Source: Streptococcaceae bacterium
GTDB taxonomy: Bacteria > Bacillota > Bacilli > Lactobacillales > Streptococcaceae
Assembly (NCBI GenBank): GCA_031285105.1
Contig: JAITWV010000041.1
Span: 1 to 15,159, forward strand
Direction of reading: 5' to 3'
DNA: 15,159 bases
Positions 8,269-15,159 of this stretch are shown piece by piece. Under the pieces are notes generated by a model. It was not told where the DNA came from and made no database searches. It saw nothing but the letters and a program-made list of their open reading frames with translations. The position numbers were made by a program, and so were the translations under genes. Numbering within the stretch: position 1 is the stretch's first letter; every line of letters starts with the position of its first letter.

Positions 8269-10305
8269 TCACTCCACACCCAAAGCTCTAAAAACAGCTT
8301 CTTCGGGCGTGCTATAAAAAATTAAATTAAAGGTGCTTGTAAGTTCAGGAGGAACAGTTCCTATATCTACTGCACTTGTTGTCGGTATCAATACTTTTTT
8401 TGCACCCGCATCTTTTGCAACTTGCAGATGATTAGCTAAGTTGTCTACCTTTATTATTGATCCACCAATGGTAATATCTCCAAGAATTGCTAAACTTGAT
8501 AAGACTGGTTTGTTTAACGCTGCTGAACAAAGAGCAATCATCGTTGAAAGAGATAATGTTTTTGTCATGCCAATTCCATTCATATCCTGCACATGAACCA
8601 CGACATCCCTAGTGTTTAAACTTATCGACTGACTAATACTTGCATAGTTGGCTTTTAGATATTTATAGGCTGAATTCATGGCTTCTTTAGCTTCACTTTC
8701 ATTCCCTAATCCAGTGCGTTCAAATTTCCCATTACCTGATGAAATCTGTGTTTCTAATTTATACGTTCCTAATTGACCTGTTTTACCATACGAGACAGTG
8801 TATAAATGACCAGGCTTACTTAATCCATTTGGTATCAAAGAACCACTACCTTGCTCAGGAACTGAAACGTATTCTTCTAGACCAGCTTCTAAATCAATAT
8901 ATGAAAAATTTACATCGTAAAACTCCATTCCACCGATTTTTTTCAATTGTTCTTTTACCCGTCTACGCATTTCCAAGGCAAATCGCAAAACTTCTTCAAC
9001 ATCTGTTTTAGAAAACTCTCCATCAGGATAAAGTAATTTCATCATACCAGATACAGTTCTTCTAACAGCAATGGTATCACGTTGGTTTAATTGCGAACCT
9101 AATTTAAAATACTTATCAAAACTATCACCAAAACTTACTTTTCTCATTTCTCTCATTACTTCTGAGAAATAGTCAGTAATAAAACCATAATCATTTGTGA
9201 AGAAATCTGGTCTGTATTTTGGAATTTCCCATCCAGGTAGATAACAATGCATCCTATCTAGAAACGCTGAATCAGTACCCATCACTTCAGGAAAAGGTTC
9301 GAATAAATTAGAGGTACGCAAAATCACATCGACACTTTGATTAATATTTCCTACAAATACCATCGAAGCTGAGGCGTTTTTCTCTTCTTTCCCCCTTGCA
9401 AATGAACCCGATGCCATAAAATCTTTCATAATTTGAACGCCATCGTTATCTTTAAATTTTATCCCTGCAACTTCATCAAAAGCCACACAATCCCACATAC
9501 CAACCAGCCCCATCGTTCTGCTTGCCATATTATAAAATAAATTTGCGACTGTTGTCTGACCACCTGAAACTAAGATTGAGTTAGGTGAGATTTCTTTATA
9601 GACATGTGATTTACCTGTTCCACGAGGACCTAGTTCACAAAAATTATAATTATTTTCAATCAAAGGAATTAAACGTGCTAAATGAAGCCATTTCACTCTT
9701 TCATTGAATTGAGTTGGTTCCATTCCAATCGAGCGCAAAATTAAGTCAATCCACTCTTGTGTTGAATATTCTTTTCGAGCTTGCTTATATTCCTCAATAG
9801 TTAGACCTGGCATTTGGATTGGGTCAACTTTTTTTGCGATAAATGGACTATTGTTGAATCTATCATTTTCGTCAAACCAATATTCCATCGAAACAATACA
9901 CCAGATACCCCCACCTAATAATCGATCAAACTTTTTAGGATATTCGTCACTGATTTGAACCCCTTTTAAACCCAAATTGGAAAATTCAGCTTCATATCTA
10001 TCCTTCTTTTCATTTAAATAAACGGTCACTTTATCAATAACAGTATAACTTCCAAGTTCCCTAATTCTTGCTTTTACTTTTTCTGCCTCATCTGGACGTA
10101 CGTAATTTTTGGCAAGAATGTTTTTGACATTTTCTACACCTTTTTCGACTAAATCAGCATCTAAGGAAGAAGCGTACATTCCTAGCAAATATTCTAGTAC
10201 ATATACTGGAACATTTGCACCTTCTTTGATTTTTTTAGTCAGGTCTTTTCTAACGATTCTACTTGGAAAAAATTCTGATAATTTTAATACTTCGTTTTGC
10301 TCCAT
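8269..10305 (-). CDS. brxL: BrxL, BREX AAA+ ATPase with Lon-like C-terminal domain
   Basis: The effector-side AAA+ protein of type 1 BREX phage exclusion. The 678-residue product has the usual length and opening (LSEFFPSRIVRKDLT). Walker A is GPRGTGKS (226-233) and Walker B is VAFDEVAG (274-281), followed by the VFVGNIN sensor strand near 318. The C-terminal 110 residues follow the Lon protease pattern (GDITIGGSI... then AGAKKVLIPT), but the canonical Ser-Lys dyad cannot be placed. A GTG at 10326 extends the frame by 7 codons. The ATG at 10305 is preferred because GGAG ends 7 bases upstream. It has its own promoter and is cut off from pglZ by a terminator. The primase-helicase gene follows without a visible terminator and is probably co-transcribed. 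Confidence 0.95.
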   Translation of the reverse strand: MEQNEVLKLSEFFPSRIVRKDLTKKIKEGANVPVYVLEYLLGMYASSLDADLVEKGVENVKNILAKNYVRPDEAEKVKARIRELGSYTVIDKVTVYLNEKKDRYEAEFSNLGLKGVQISDEYPKKFDRLLGGGIWCIVSMEYWFDENDRFNNSPFIAKKVDPIQMPGLTIEEYKQARKEYSTQEWIDLILRSIGMEPTQFNERVKWLHLARLIPLIENNYNFCELGPRGTGKSHVYKEISPNSILVSGGQTTVANLFYNMASRTMGLVGMWDCVAFDEVAGIKFKDNDGVQIMKDFMASGSFARGKEEKNASASMVFVGNINQSVDVILRTSNLFEPFPEVMGTDSAFLDRMHCYLPGWEIPKYRPDFFTNDYGFITDYFSEVMREMRKVSFGDSFDKYFKLGSQLNQRDTIAVRRTVSGMMKLLYPDGEFSKTDVEEVLRFALEMRRRVKEQLKKIGGMEFYDVNFSYIDLEAGLEEYVSVPEQGSGSLIPNGLSKPGHLYTVSYGKTGQLGTYKLETQISSGNGKFERTGLGNESEAKEAMNSAYKYLKANYASISQSISLNTRDVVVHVQDMNGIGMTKTLSLSTMIALCSAALNKPVLSSLAILGDITIGGSIIKVDNLANHLQVAKDAGAKKVLIPTTSAVDIGTVPPELTSTFNLIFYSTPEEAVFRALGVE

Positions 10306-10341
10306 GTTAAATCTCCAATTTTCCACATTTTATATATTCTA

Positions 10342-10350
10342 AGTATAGCA
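10342..10350 (-). promoter_or_regulatory. Extended -10 promoter of brxL
   Basis: On the minus strand TGC directly precedes TATACT (10342-10347), an extended -10 element, which can work without a good -35; none is seen. The start would be near 10335, giving a leader of about 30 bases. It lies between the pglZ terminator and the brxL ribosome binding site, so brxL can be expressed independently. Confidence 0.5.
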
Positions 10351-10383
10351 TACTCAAATTTTAAAAATATTTACTCTAATAAA

Positions 10384-10415
10384 AAGAAACACCCAAAAAT
10401 GCTCAGGTGTTTCTT
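10384..10415 (-). terminator. Terminator after pglZ
   Basis: A perfect 10-bp stem (10384-10393 with 10406-10415) has a 12-base loop and a minus-strand T tract. It starts 7 bases past the pglZ stop codon and separates pglZ from brxL. Confidence 0.8.
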
Positions 10416-10422
10416 ATACTAT

Positions 10423-12939
10423 TTAAAATCCAAAATCAAAATCTTGCGCAAATGGATTATCAATCACAAATGAAATTCTTCTTTCGACATTTGTTTCAAC
10501 ATTATTCAAGACCAAGTAATATTTTTCTTCAATCAGATAGCGGCGATTGACAAACTCAAAAATAAATTTACTGAATCGCTTATTTCCATCCGTTTCTTTA
10601 GAGTCTGCTACGTAAGAAACCTCATTTGAAATCCGTTCTCCTTTTTCATCCACAAAGTAAAGCTTAAAGGTTACTGGGGCATACTCATCGTTAACTGGAT
10701 TTTTTTGATGAAATTCTAAGGTTGTTGATAGTCCTACAATTCTATTTCTAGATGACATTAATTCAACCTGAACATCCTCTTTATCTCTAGAACCTTTTTT
10801 AGAATAGTTTATCTCTACTACTGGCACCAATACTTCTTGGACAGATGAACCTCCATGCACGTAGTTTTGTCCACCACCGGCTTTTTTGAAAATGCTCGAT
10901 GTAAGTGGAACGCAGATATTTCGTTGGTCATCATTTCCTAACCACTCACCAATTCGATAATTTTTCGTTCCAATCTCAGAATAGATTTCATCTGTAATTA
11001 TGAAACGGCGTTCAACTCTATCATTTGAGTTTTGGGAAGGATTTTCTATTTTATCAACCTCTTCAACTTTTCCACGATGATAGATAAACCCATGATCAGC
11101 AGTCACTATAAATCGCTCAACGTTTCCGTTTGTAAGTGTTTTAATTAGTCCTCTTAATTCTTGGATTGACTTTCTTGCCGCATCAAAGACTTGTTTTTCC
11201 GTTCCATGATCACCAGTTTTATCTATTTGATCATGATAGATATAAATAAGATTTTTTCCTCTAAATAACTCTCTCAAGTCATTTGTGCCAAGATTATACA
11301 CATCATCATAATTAAGAGAAATTGCTGAATCATTTGTCTTTTCAAGAATCGATTGTCTATTTGCTAACCCATTCGTCTTCATTCCATCAACTAAGACTTC
11401 TGTGCCAGTTATATAAGACAGCTCTTTATTTGGTAACAATGCTGCTTTGCCAAATTCAGTTACTGATGGCAATAAAGAATAATTTCCTTCAATTGATGCC
11501 GAATATTTCTTCTCTTTATCAAATATCCTTTGAAGGTCCTTTCCTAATTCAAACCTAAAGGCATCTGAAATGATTACAGCAGTTTTTTTCGACTTGCTTG
11601 TAATATTGTTCCTGTAAAAATCACGTATAGACGGTCTGTTACTAATGTCTAGTTCTTGATTCCAAATTTGTCCCGTATGATTAATGAATGTTGAATAATT
11701 ATTTTCAATTAATCGGTAAAGTTGTTCAAATTTATGCTTATCCTCAATTCGATCGTAATTCCAGATAAACTTTCTATAATGCGTATCTATCCAAAAAAGT
11801 TCGTTCTCATACATTTGAACAAATTCATTCGAGCTAGTCGTCCCGCTTATGCGTTTAATATCTATTAAATAGGATGCATGTTTCAAAAGTTGATACTCAA
11901 ACTTATATTTTATAGAAAAATGGCGTTTTCCACGTAAATCTAAATTTTGGTAAATTGATAAATCGCCAATCTTTGTTTGATTATCACCTTCGCTTAGCCG
12001 TTCCGTAAAGAAAGTTAGAATACGGTTATCAATTTGCTCAAAAATATCCGCTTGAATTAAATCATCAATTTTTACAGTGTTTAATAACTGTTCTCCGTCA
12101 ATTGCTTTAAACACTTTTTCAGATAATCTATCAAAACTATCAGTAAATCGTGAATCATTCATATATTGATCCATAAAAGTAACAACATTATTTCTTAAGT
12201 ATTGTGAATCAAATTGTTTAAATCTATCAGGGATTTCTTCGCCAATTTGGTAATAAAAATAGTTAATAAATAAATATACAGATAGCTTTTCAAGTGATGG
12301 TTCATCATTTTGATAACCGTAGTTTATTCCAACGAATTCCCAGAACTTATCTTTAAGATTAAATTTTTCAAGCTCTGAAAAAGGATCCTTATTTCCGTTT
12401 GTGAAATTTAAATAAATTGTTCTCAACAAATCATAAATTCTAATACTGTTGGTCTTTAATAATGTGCCCATCAAAGCAGCTTCTAGATTTTTAGAACTTG
12501 TAAACTCTGTAGAAAATTGACTCAAACGTTCATTTCTATCTTTGGCGTTAAAAAATGAACTATATGGTAAAAGTACATCATGAAACTCCATTGGAATACT
12601 TAGTTCGTTCATGATAATTGCCAATTTATCCGCATGAAACTCACCAGAATACATTAAAATACTTAATAGATGATTGCTTTCATCTTGATTATCCCACCTG
12701 TTAAATGGTGCATAAACCAAAAAATTCGTAGTTGGTTTTTCATACTCTATATATCTTTTATATTTAAACAGTGCATCCTCTTCAAGAATAAGCAATTCCG
12801 CATGTTGGATACTCATTGTTTTTACATCATCGATAAAATCTTGTTTTGGATCAAACCAAAATTCAATTTTTCTTTGACCATAATCTTGAAAAAGGCTATT
12901 TAATTTGTCTTCAATTTGCATAAATTTTAAATCTGCCAT
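10423..12939 (-). CDS. pglZ: PglZ, BREX alkaline-phosphatase-superfamily protein
   Basis: A core BREX protein found in all BREX types with PglX; it carries a PglZ/alkaline-phosphatase-like domain. The 838-residue length suits the type 1 BREX form. The N-terminal half opens with RKIEFWFDPKQDF near residue 23 and is mostly helical. The phosphatase-like domain begins with VIISDAFRFELG (D459, A460, R462) and contains the VTADHGFIYHRG metal motif (D615, H616). A beta-rich tail follows from about residue 720. GGAGA lies 7 bases before the ATG. It sits directly after the PglX C-terminal gene, behind that gene's terminator, and I see no clear promoter in the remaining gap. It may depend on read-through or on a promoter further upstream. 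Confidence 0.95.
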   Translation of the reverse strand: MADLKFMQIEDKLNSLFQDYGQRKIEFWFDPKQDFIDDVKTMSIQHAELLILEEDALFKYKRYIEYEKPTTNFLVYAPFNRWDNQDESNHLLSILMYSGEFHADKLAIIMNELSIPMEFHDVLLPYSSFFNAKDRNERLSQFSTEFTSSKNLEAALMGTLLKTNSIRIYDLLRTIYLNFTNGNKDPFSELEKFNLKDKFWEFVGINYGYQNDEPSLEKLSVYLFINYFYYQIGEEIPDRFKQFDSQYLRNNVVTFMDQYMNDSRFTDSFDRLSEKVFKAIDGEQLLNTVKIDDLIQADIFEQIDNRILTFFTERLSEGDNQTKIGDLSIYQNLDLRGKRHFSIKYKFEYQLLKHASYLIDIKRISGTTSSNEFVQMYENELFWIDTHYRKFIWNYDRIEDKHKFEQLYRLIENNYSTFINHTGQIWNQELDISNRPSIRDFYRNNITSKSKKTAVIISDAFRFELGKDLQRIFDKEKKYSASIEGNYSLLPSVTEFGKAALLPNKELSYITGTEVLVDGMKTNGLANRQSILEKTNDSAISLNYDDVYNLGTNDLRELFRGKNLIYIYHDQIDKTGDHGTEKQVFDAARKSIQELRGLIKTLTNGNVERFIVTADHGFIYHRGKVEEVDKIENPSQNSNDRVERRFIITDEIYSEIGTKNYRIGEWLGNDDQRNICVPLTSSIFKKAGGGQNYVHGGSSVQEVLVPVVEINYSKKGSRDKEDVQVELMSSRNRIVGLSTTLEFHQKNPVNDEYAPVTFKLYFVDEKGERISNEVSYVADSKETDGNKRFSKFIFEFVNRRYLIEEKYYLVLNNVETNVERRISFVIDNPFAQDFDFGF

Positions 12940-12982
12940 TAAATATCTCCTACATTCTTTTGCTAGAAATCAATTACTTTAA

Positions 12983-13012
12983 AAAGAAGCTATTCACATC
13001 AATAGCTTCTTT
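12983..13012 (-). terminator. Terminator after the pglX C-terminal gene
   Basis: A perfect 12-bp stem (12983-12994 with 13001-13012) has a 6-base loop and begins 6 bases past the stop codon at 13019. The minus-strand side runs into a T tract. It would attenuate transcription into pglZ. Confidence 0.75.
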
Positions 13013-13018
13013 AAGCGT

Positions 13019-13966
13019 TTATTTTTTAGGTTCTTGGGGCCCTTTAGAAAGAATTGCAAATTTTTCTCCTGTATCAGGGTCTCGTTGTAGTTTGTCATAA
13101 TTAACCACTACACCATCATCTAAATCTAATTCAATTCGCTTCAACGCTAAGTAGCCAAGCTTTTCATCAAACGTCTGGATTTCTTTCAATTGATCATTGA
13201 TTTTGTTTATTTCTTTGTTCATGGCATTCTTATCTTTTTGATTGTCGCTGTTTTCAATTAGTTGTGTTCTTAAACTAACACGACTTTCATATGATTTTTG
13301 AATTTCATGCAGATAATCAGTCCGCACTATCCCTAACTGATCTTTAGTATAGCGGTGTAAGTACATTAAAGCTTTAAACCCGTTCTTTTTCCCGGAGTCA
13401 AATTGCCAATAAATCGGGCGTTTCTTATAAGTTTTTACATGGTCCTTGAAAAAATCATTTAAGAAATATTTGCGGATTTTGTCTCTACTGGTCCCTGTTC
13501 CTTTTAATTTCCCACCCAAGGTAATGTAATCAAGGTTTTCTTCTAAAGCGTCGCTACCATAAACTACGCTGATGAAGTCTTCAAATTTGTTTACCAAATC
13601 AAAGGAAGAATCATTAATATATAAATCGTCTGATATTACGAGCACATTGGTCTTTACAGGAATAAAGGTAGAGTATTTAGATGAATCCCACTCGCCACCT
13701 GCATAAACAAGGCCCTCAACATCTAACGAGTATCGTCCAAACATACACCCAACCGCATAACTCATTAATGATTTGATATCTCGTTCTTCGTTTGCAAGTG
13801 AAACAGAAACTTCTTTATCTGGAACTTTATAATCTAACTCGTCTTGGAGCCCGTACAGTTCAATAAAAATTTTATTTAGTTCTTCTTCATTTGATTTTAG
13901 TTGGTCAAATCTATCTTGTGCTTCTTTTTCCCAAGCTTTAAATTTATCTTTAATTAATGTGCCCAT
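13019..13966 (-). CDS. pglX: Stand-alone C-terminal domain of BREX methyltransferase PglX
   Basis: PglX is the adenine-specific methyltransferase of type 1 BREX, normally around 1,200 residues. This 315-residue protein matches only its C-terminal part, downstream of the catalytic core: RFDQLKSNEEELNKIFIELY (20-39), the AVGCMFGRYSLDVEGLVYAGG region near 72-92, the FFKDHVKTYKKRPIYWQFDSGKKNGF block near 172-198 (a very typical PglX signature), LMYLHRYTKDQLG and a coiled, charged tail near 225-270. No methyltransferase motif (NPPY or DPxxGSGH) is present. It is not merely an open remnant: a TGA stop lies four codons upstream of the ATG, and GAGGAG sits 5 bases before it. It may be an expressed specificity or partner subunit, or the resident remnant of a rearranged pglX. 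Next to it are a terminator and pglZ; upstream and divergent is a recombinase. Confidence 0.88.
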   Translation of the reverse strand: MGTLIKDKFKAWEKEAQDRFDQLKSNEEELNKIFIELYGLQDELDYKVPDKEVSVSLANEERDIKSLMSYAVGCMFGRYSLDVEGLVYAGGEWDSSKYSTFIPVKTNVLVISDDLYINDSSFDLVNKFEDFISVVYGSDALEENLDYITLGGKLKGTGTSRDKIRKYFLNDFFKDHVKTYKKRPIYWQFDSGKKNGFKALMYLHRYTKDQLGIVRTDYLHEIQKSYESRVSLRTQLIENSDNQKDKNAMNKEINKINDQLKEIQTFDEKLGYLALKRIELDLDDGVVVNYDKLQRDPDTGEKFAILSKGPQEPKK

Positions 13967-13971
13967 AATTT

Positions 13972-14002
13972 CTCCTCAATTAATATACTCTTGTTAATTA
14001 TA
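13972..14002 (-). promoter_or_regulatory. Ribosome binding site and -10 box for the pglX C-terminal gene
   Basis: GAGGAG (13972-13977) and, 19 bases further upstream on the minus strand, a perfect TATAAT (13997-14002) preceded by GG. No convincing -35 lies 16-18 bases above it. These signals decide the start and suggest the fragment is expressed in its own right. Confidence 0.45.
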
Positions 14003-14004
14003 CC
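13994..14004 (-). repeat. Imperfect inverted repeat flanking the recombinase, left copy
   Basis: On the minus strand GGTATAATTAA; its partner at 15028-15038 on the plus strand reads GGTATCGTTAA, 9 of 11 identical. The pair brackets the recombinase gene in opposite orientation. CAAGAG also follows each copy, but at different distances. Such a short AT-rich match could be chance. Confidence 0.25.
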
Positions 14005-14114
14005 AAAAAAACAGGGAAACGCTTGTTCTTAAATAAAAATTCTTGACTGTTATTGCTAAATTTTTTTCAAAACTTCTAATAGAATTTGTATATAAAAGAT
14101 TTGGAGGTTATTTA

Positions 14115-15038
14115 ATGGATAAGAAAACAACGCTTTATCAATATTTTAAAAAATGGATGGTTCTTTATAAAAAACCGATACTTGCTCCGGTAACTTATGT
14201 AAAGTACGAAAATACTCTTCGGCAAATCAAGGAATATTTTGATGAGCAAAAAATTAGCTCAATCACTCCTCAAAGTTATCAAAAAATATTAAATGAATAT
14301 GCCACAACGCACGCAAAATTAACCACCAGTTGCTTTCATAAACAAATACGCGCTTGTATCCTTGATGCAATAGATGAGGAGATTATTAAAAAAGATCCTA
14401 CTAGAAAAGCAATCATTACAGGTAAATTCTCTTCAAAAAAGAAAGATGGTTATCTAAGTTATAGCGATTGGAAAATCTTAGTTGGTTATACTTCTAGATC
14501 ATCTGAAATTATCGATAAAATTATTTTACTTTCATCACTTACTGGTATGAGATTTTCTGAAGTGCTTGGTTTGACGTGGGATGATTTTGATGAAGATAAC
14601 CAGCAATTGATTGTAAATAAAACGTGGGATTATAAGTATCACCAGGGTTTTGCAAATACAAAGAATATCAGCTCTCAGCGAAAAATTGATGTCGATAGGA
14701 CTACCATCAGTATTTTGAAAGAATTGCGAAACTCAGATACAGTTGATGAACGCATTTTTTCAACTAAGAGTGATGACAAAATATATAGCATGACTATTAA
14801 TCGCCATTTAACAAAGATTTGCACGCTGTTAGATATTCCAATCATTTCATTTCATGCGCTTAGACATACTCACGCTTCGATTCTTTTGTATCAAGGTGTT
14901 AATATTTTATCTGTTTCTAAAAGACTTGGACACAGTAATGTTACGACTACACAAGAGGTTTACTTACATATTATCAAAGAAATGGAAAATAATGAGCGTG
15001 AGAAAATTGTGCAGATAATGATTGATGGGTATCGTTAA
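14115..15038 (+). CDS. Tyrosine recombinase (integrase/XerC-D-like), BREX-associated
   Basis: A site-specific DNA recombinase of the phage-integrase family, 307 residues. An N-terminal core-binding domain (about 5-100) is followed by the catalytic domain with the full set of active residues: R146 in TGMR, a beta-hairpin lysine near K183, H247xxR250 in FHALRHTHAS, H273 in LGHS and nucleophile Y283. The frame is open from a TTG at 14043, but GGAGG at 14103-14107 points to the ATG at 14115. It has no arm-type DNA-binding extension. It is divergent from the pglX C-terminal gene and its 3' end overlaps the opposite-strand methyltransferase fragment, placing it inside the pglX locus. The likely job is inversion or exchange of pglX segments, known in lactobacillus BREX. 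A prophage integrase is less likely since no phage gene is near. Confidence 0.93.
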   Translation: MDKKTTLYQYFKKWMVLYKKPILAPVTYVKYENTLRQIKEYFDEQKISSITPQSYQKILNEYATTHAKLTTSCFHKQIRACILDAIDEEIIKKDPTRKAIITGKFSSKKKDGYLSYSDWKILVGYTSRSSEIIDKIILLSSLTGMRFSEVLGLTWDDFDEDNQQLIVNKTWDYKYHQGFANTKNISSQRKIDVDRTTISILKELRNSDTVDERIFSTKSDDKIYSMTINRHLTKICTLLDIPIISFHALRHTHASILLYQGVNILSVSKRLGHSNVTTTQEVYLHIIKEMENNEREKIVQIMIDGYR

Positions 15039-15159
15039 TGCTCTGCAAGAGATAAAACTGATAGATCCGTCTATGGGAAGTGGGCATATTTTAGTTTATG
15101 CATTTGAAGTTTTCATGCAATTATATCTTTCGGAAGGTGAAGCGGAGAGAAGTGCTGCA
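15022..15159 (+). CDS. pglX: PglX methyltransferase core fragment, 5'-truncated, opposite strand, runs off window
   Basis: The frame is open from just after a TGA at 15019 to the window end. From about 15043 it reads like PglX: EIKLIDPSMGSGHILVYAF is the SAM-binding motif I of the methyltransferase, with the family-specific continuation EVFMQLY. In intact PglX a few hundred residues precede this motif. Here they are replaced by the tail of the recombinase gene, with which the frame overlaps by 17 bases. An in-frame ATG at 15025 exists but has no good ribosome binding site. The orientation is opposite to the other BREX genes. It is probably a silent cassette or the broken half of an inverted pglX; the rest lies beyond the right edge. 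Confidence 0.8.
   Translation, partial: MMGIVNALQEIKLIDPSMGSGHILVYAFEVFMQLYLSEGEAERSAA

Noticed and set aside
14115..15038. Recombinase as the integrase of a prophage or conjugative element
   Set aside because: No excisionase, repressor, phage or transfer genes are near, no att duplication was seen, and it lies between two pglX pieces.
15041..15051. Small palindrome CTCTGCAAGAG just after the recombinase stop, as a possible core recombination site
   Set aside because: Only 4-bp arms with a 3-base spacer; too short to separate from chance, and no second copy was seen in the window.

Overview
This is AT-rich Firmicute DNA, most likely from a lactic acid bacterium (Lactobacillales; an Enterococcus/Vagococcus/Lactobacillus-like host is the best guess, but the genus cannot be fixed from the window). 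The evidence is the low G+C, strong GGAGG-type ribosome binding sites, a Gram-positive lipoprotein signal, an LpdD-type small protein, and a BREX layout of the kind known from lactobacilli.

Left part (1-5450) is metabolic chromosome. A PLP-dependent cystathionine gamma-synthase/lyase gene runs off the left edge on the minus strand. To its right lie a terminator and a minus-strand set read right to left: a UbiD-type decarboxylase, a UbiA-type prenyltransferase and an NMT1-like substrate-binding lipoprotein. A divergent plus-strand pair, ubiX and an lpdD-like gene, supplies the prenylated-FMN cofactor side of the same chemistry. The UbiA and UbiD proteins look most like the MqnP/MqnL enzymes of the late futalosine menaquinone route. 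The set could therefore prenylate and decarboxylate an imported naphthoate. That role is inference. The two divergent promoters appear to share one palindromic -35 box.

5433-5818 is a gene-free junction with two terminator hairpins and an AT-rich inverted repeat. It forms the left border of a defence region.

Right part (5819-15159) is defence. Reading right to left on the minus strand are a stand-alone C-terminal piece of the BREX methyltransferase PglX, pglZ, brxL, and a large archaeo-eukaryotic-primase/SF2-helicase/PLD-like protein. That last gene seems to lack its 5' end. Terminators after the pglX piece and after pglZ, plus a promoter before brxL, split the BREX genes into separate transcription units. 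On the plus strand, divergent from all this, is a tyrosine recombinase. Immediately after it, overlapping its 3' end, comes a 5'-truncated PglX methyltransferase core in the opposite orientation to the rest of the BREX operon.

This matches a type 1 BREX phage-exclusion locus whose PglX is switched or diversified by site-specific inversion. The recombinase and partial pglX cassettes are visible. The full-length pglX and brxA/brxB/brxC would lie beyond the right edge. The points most worth following up are the separately started PglX C-terminal protein, the opposite-strand methyltransferase fragment fused to the recombinase end, and the truncated primase-helicase downstream of brxL.
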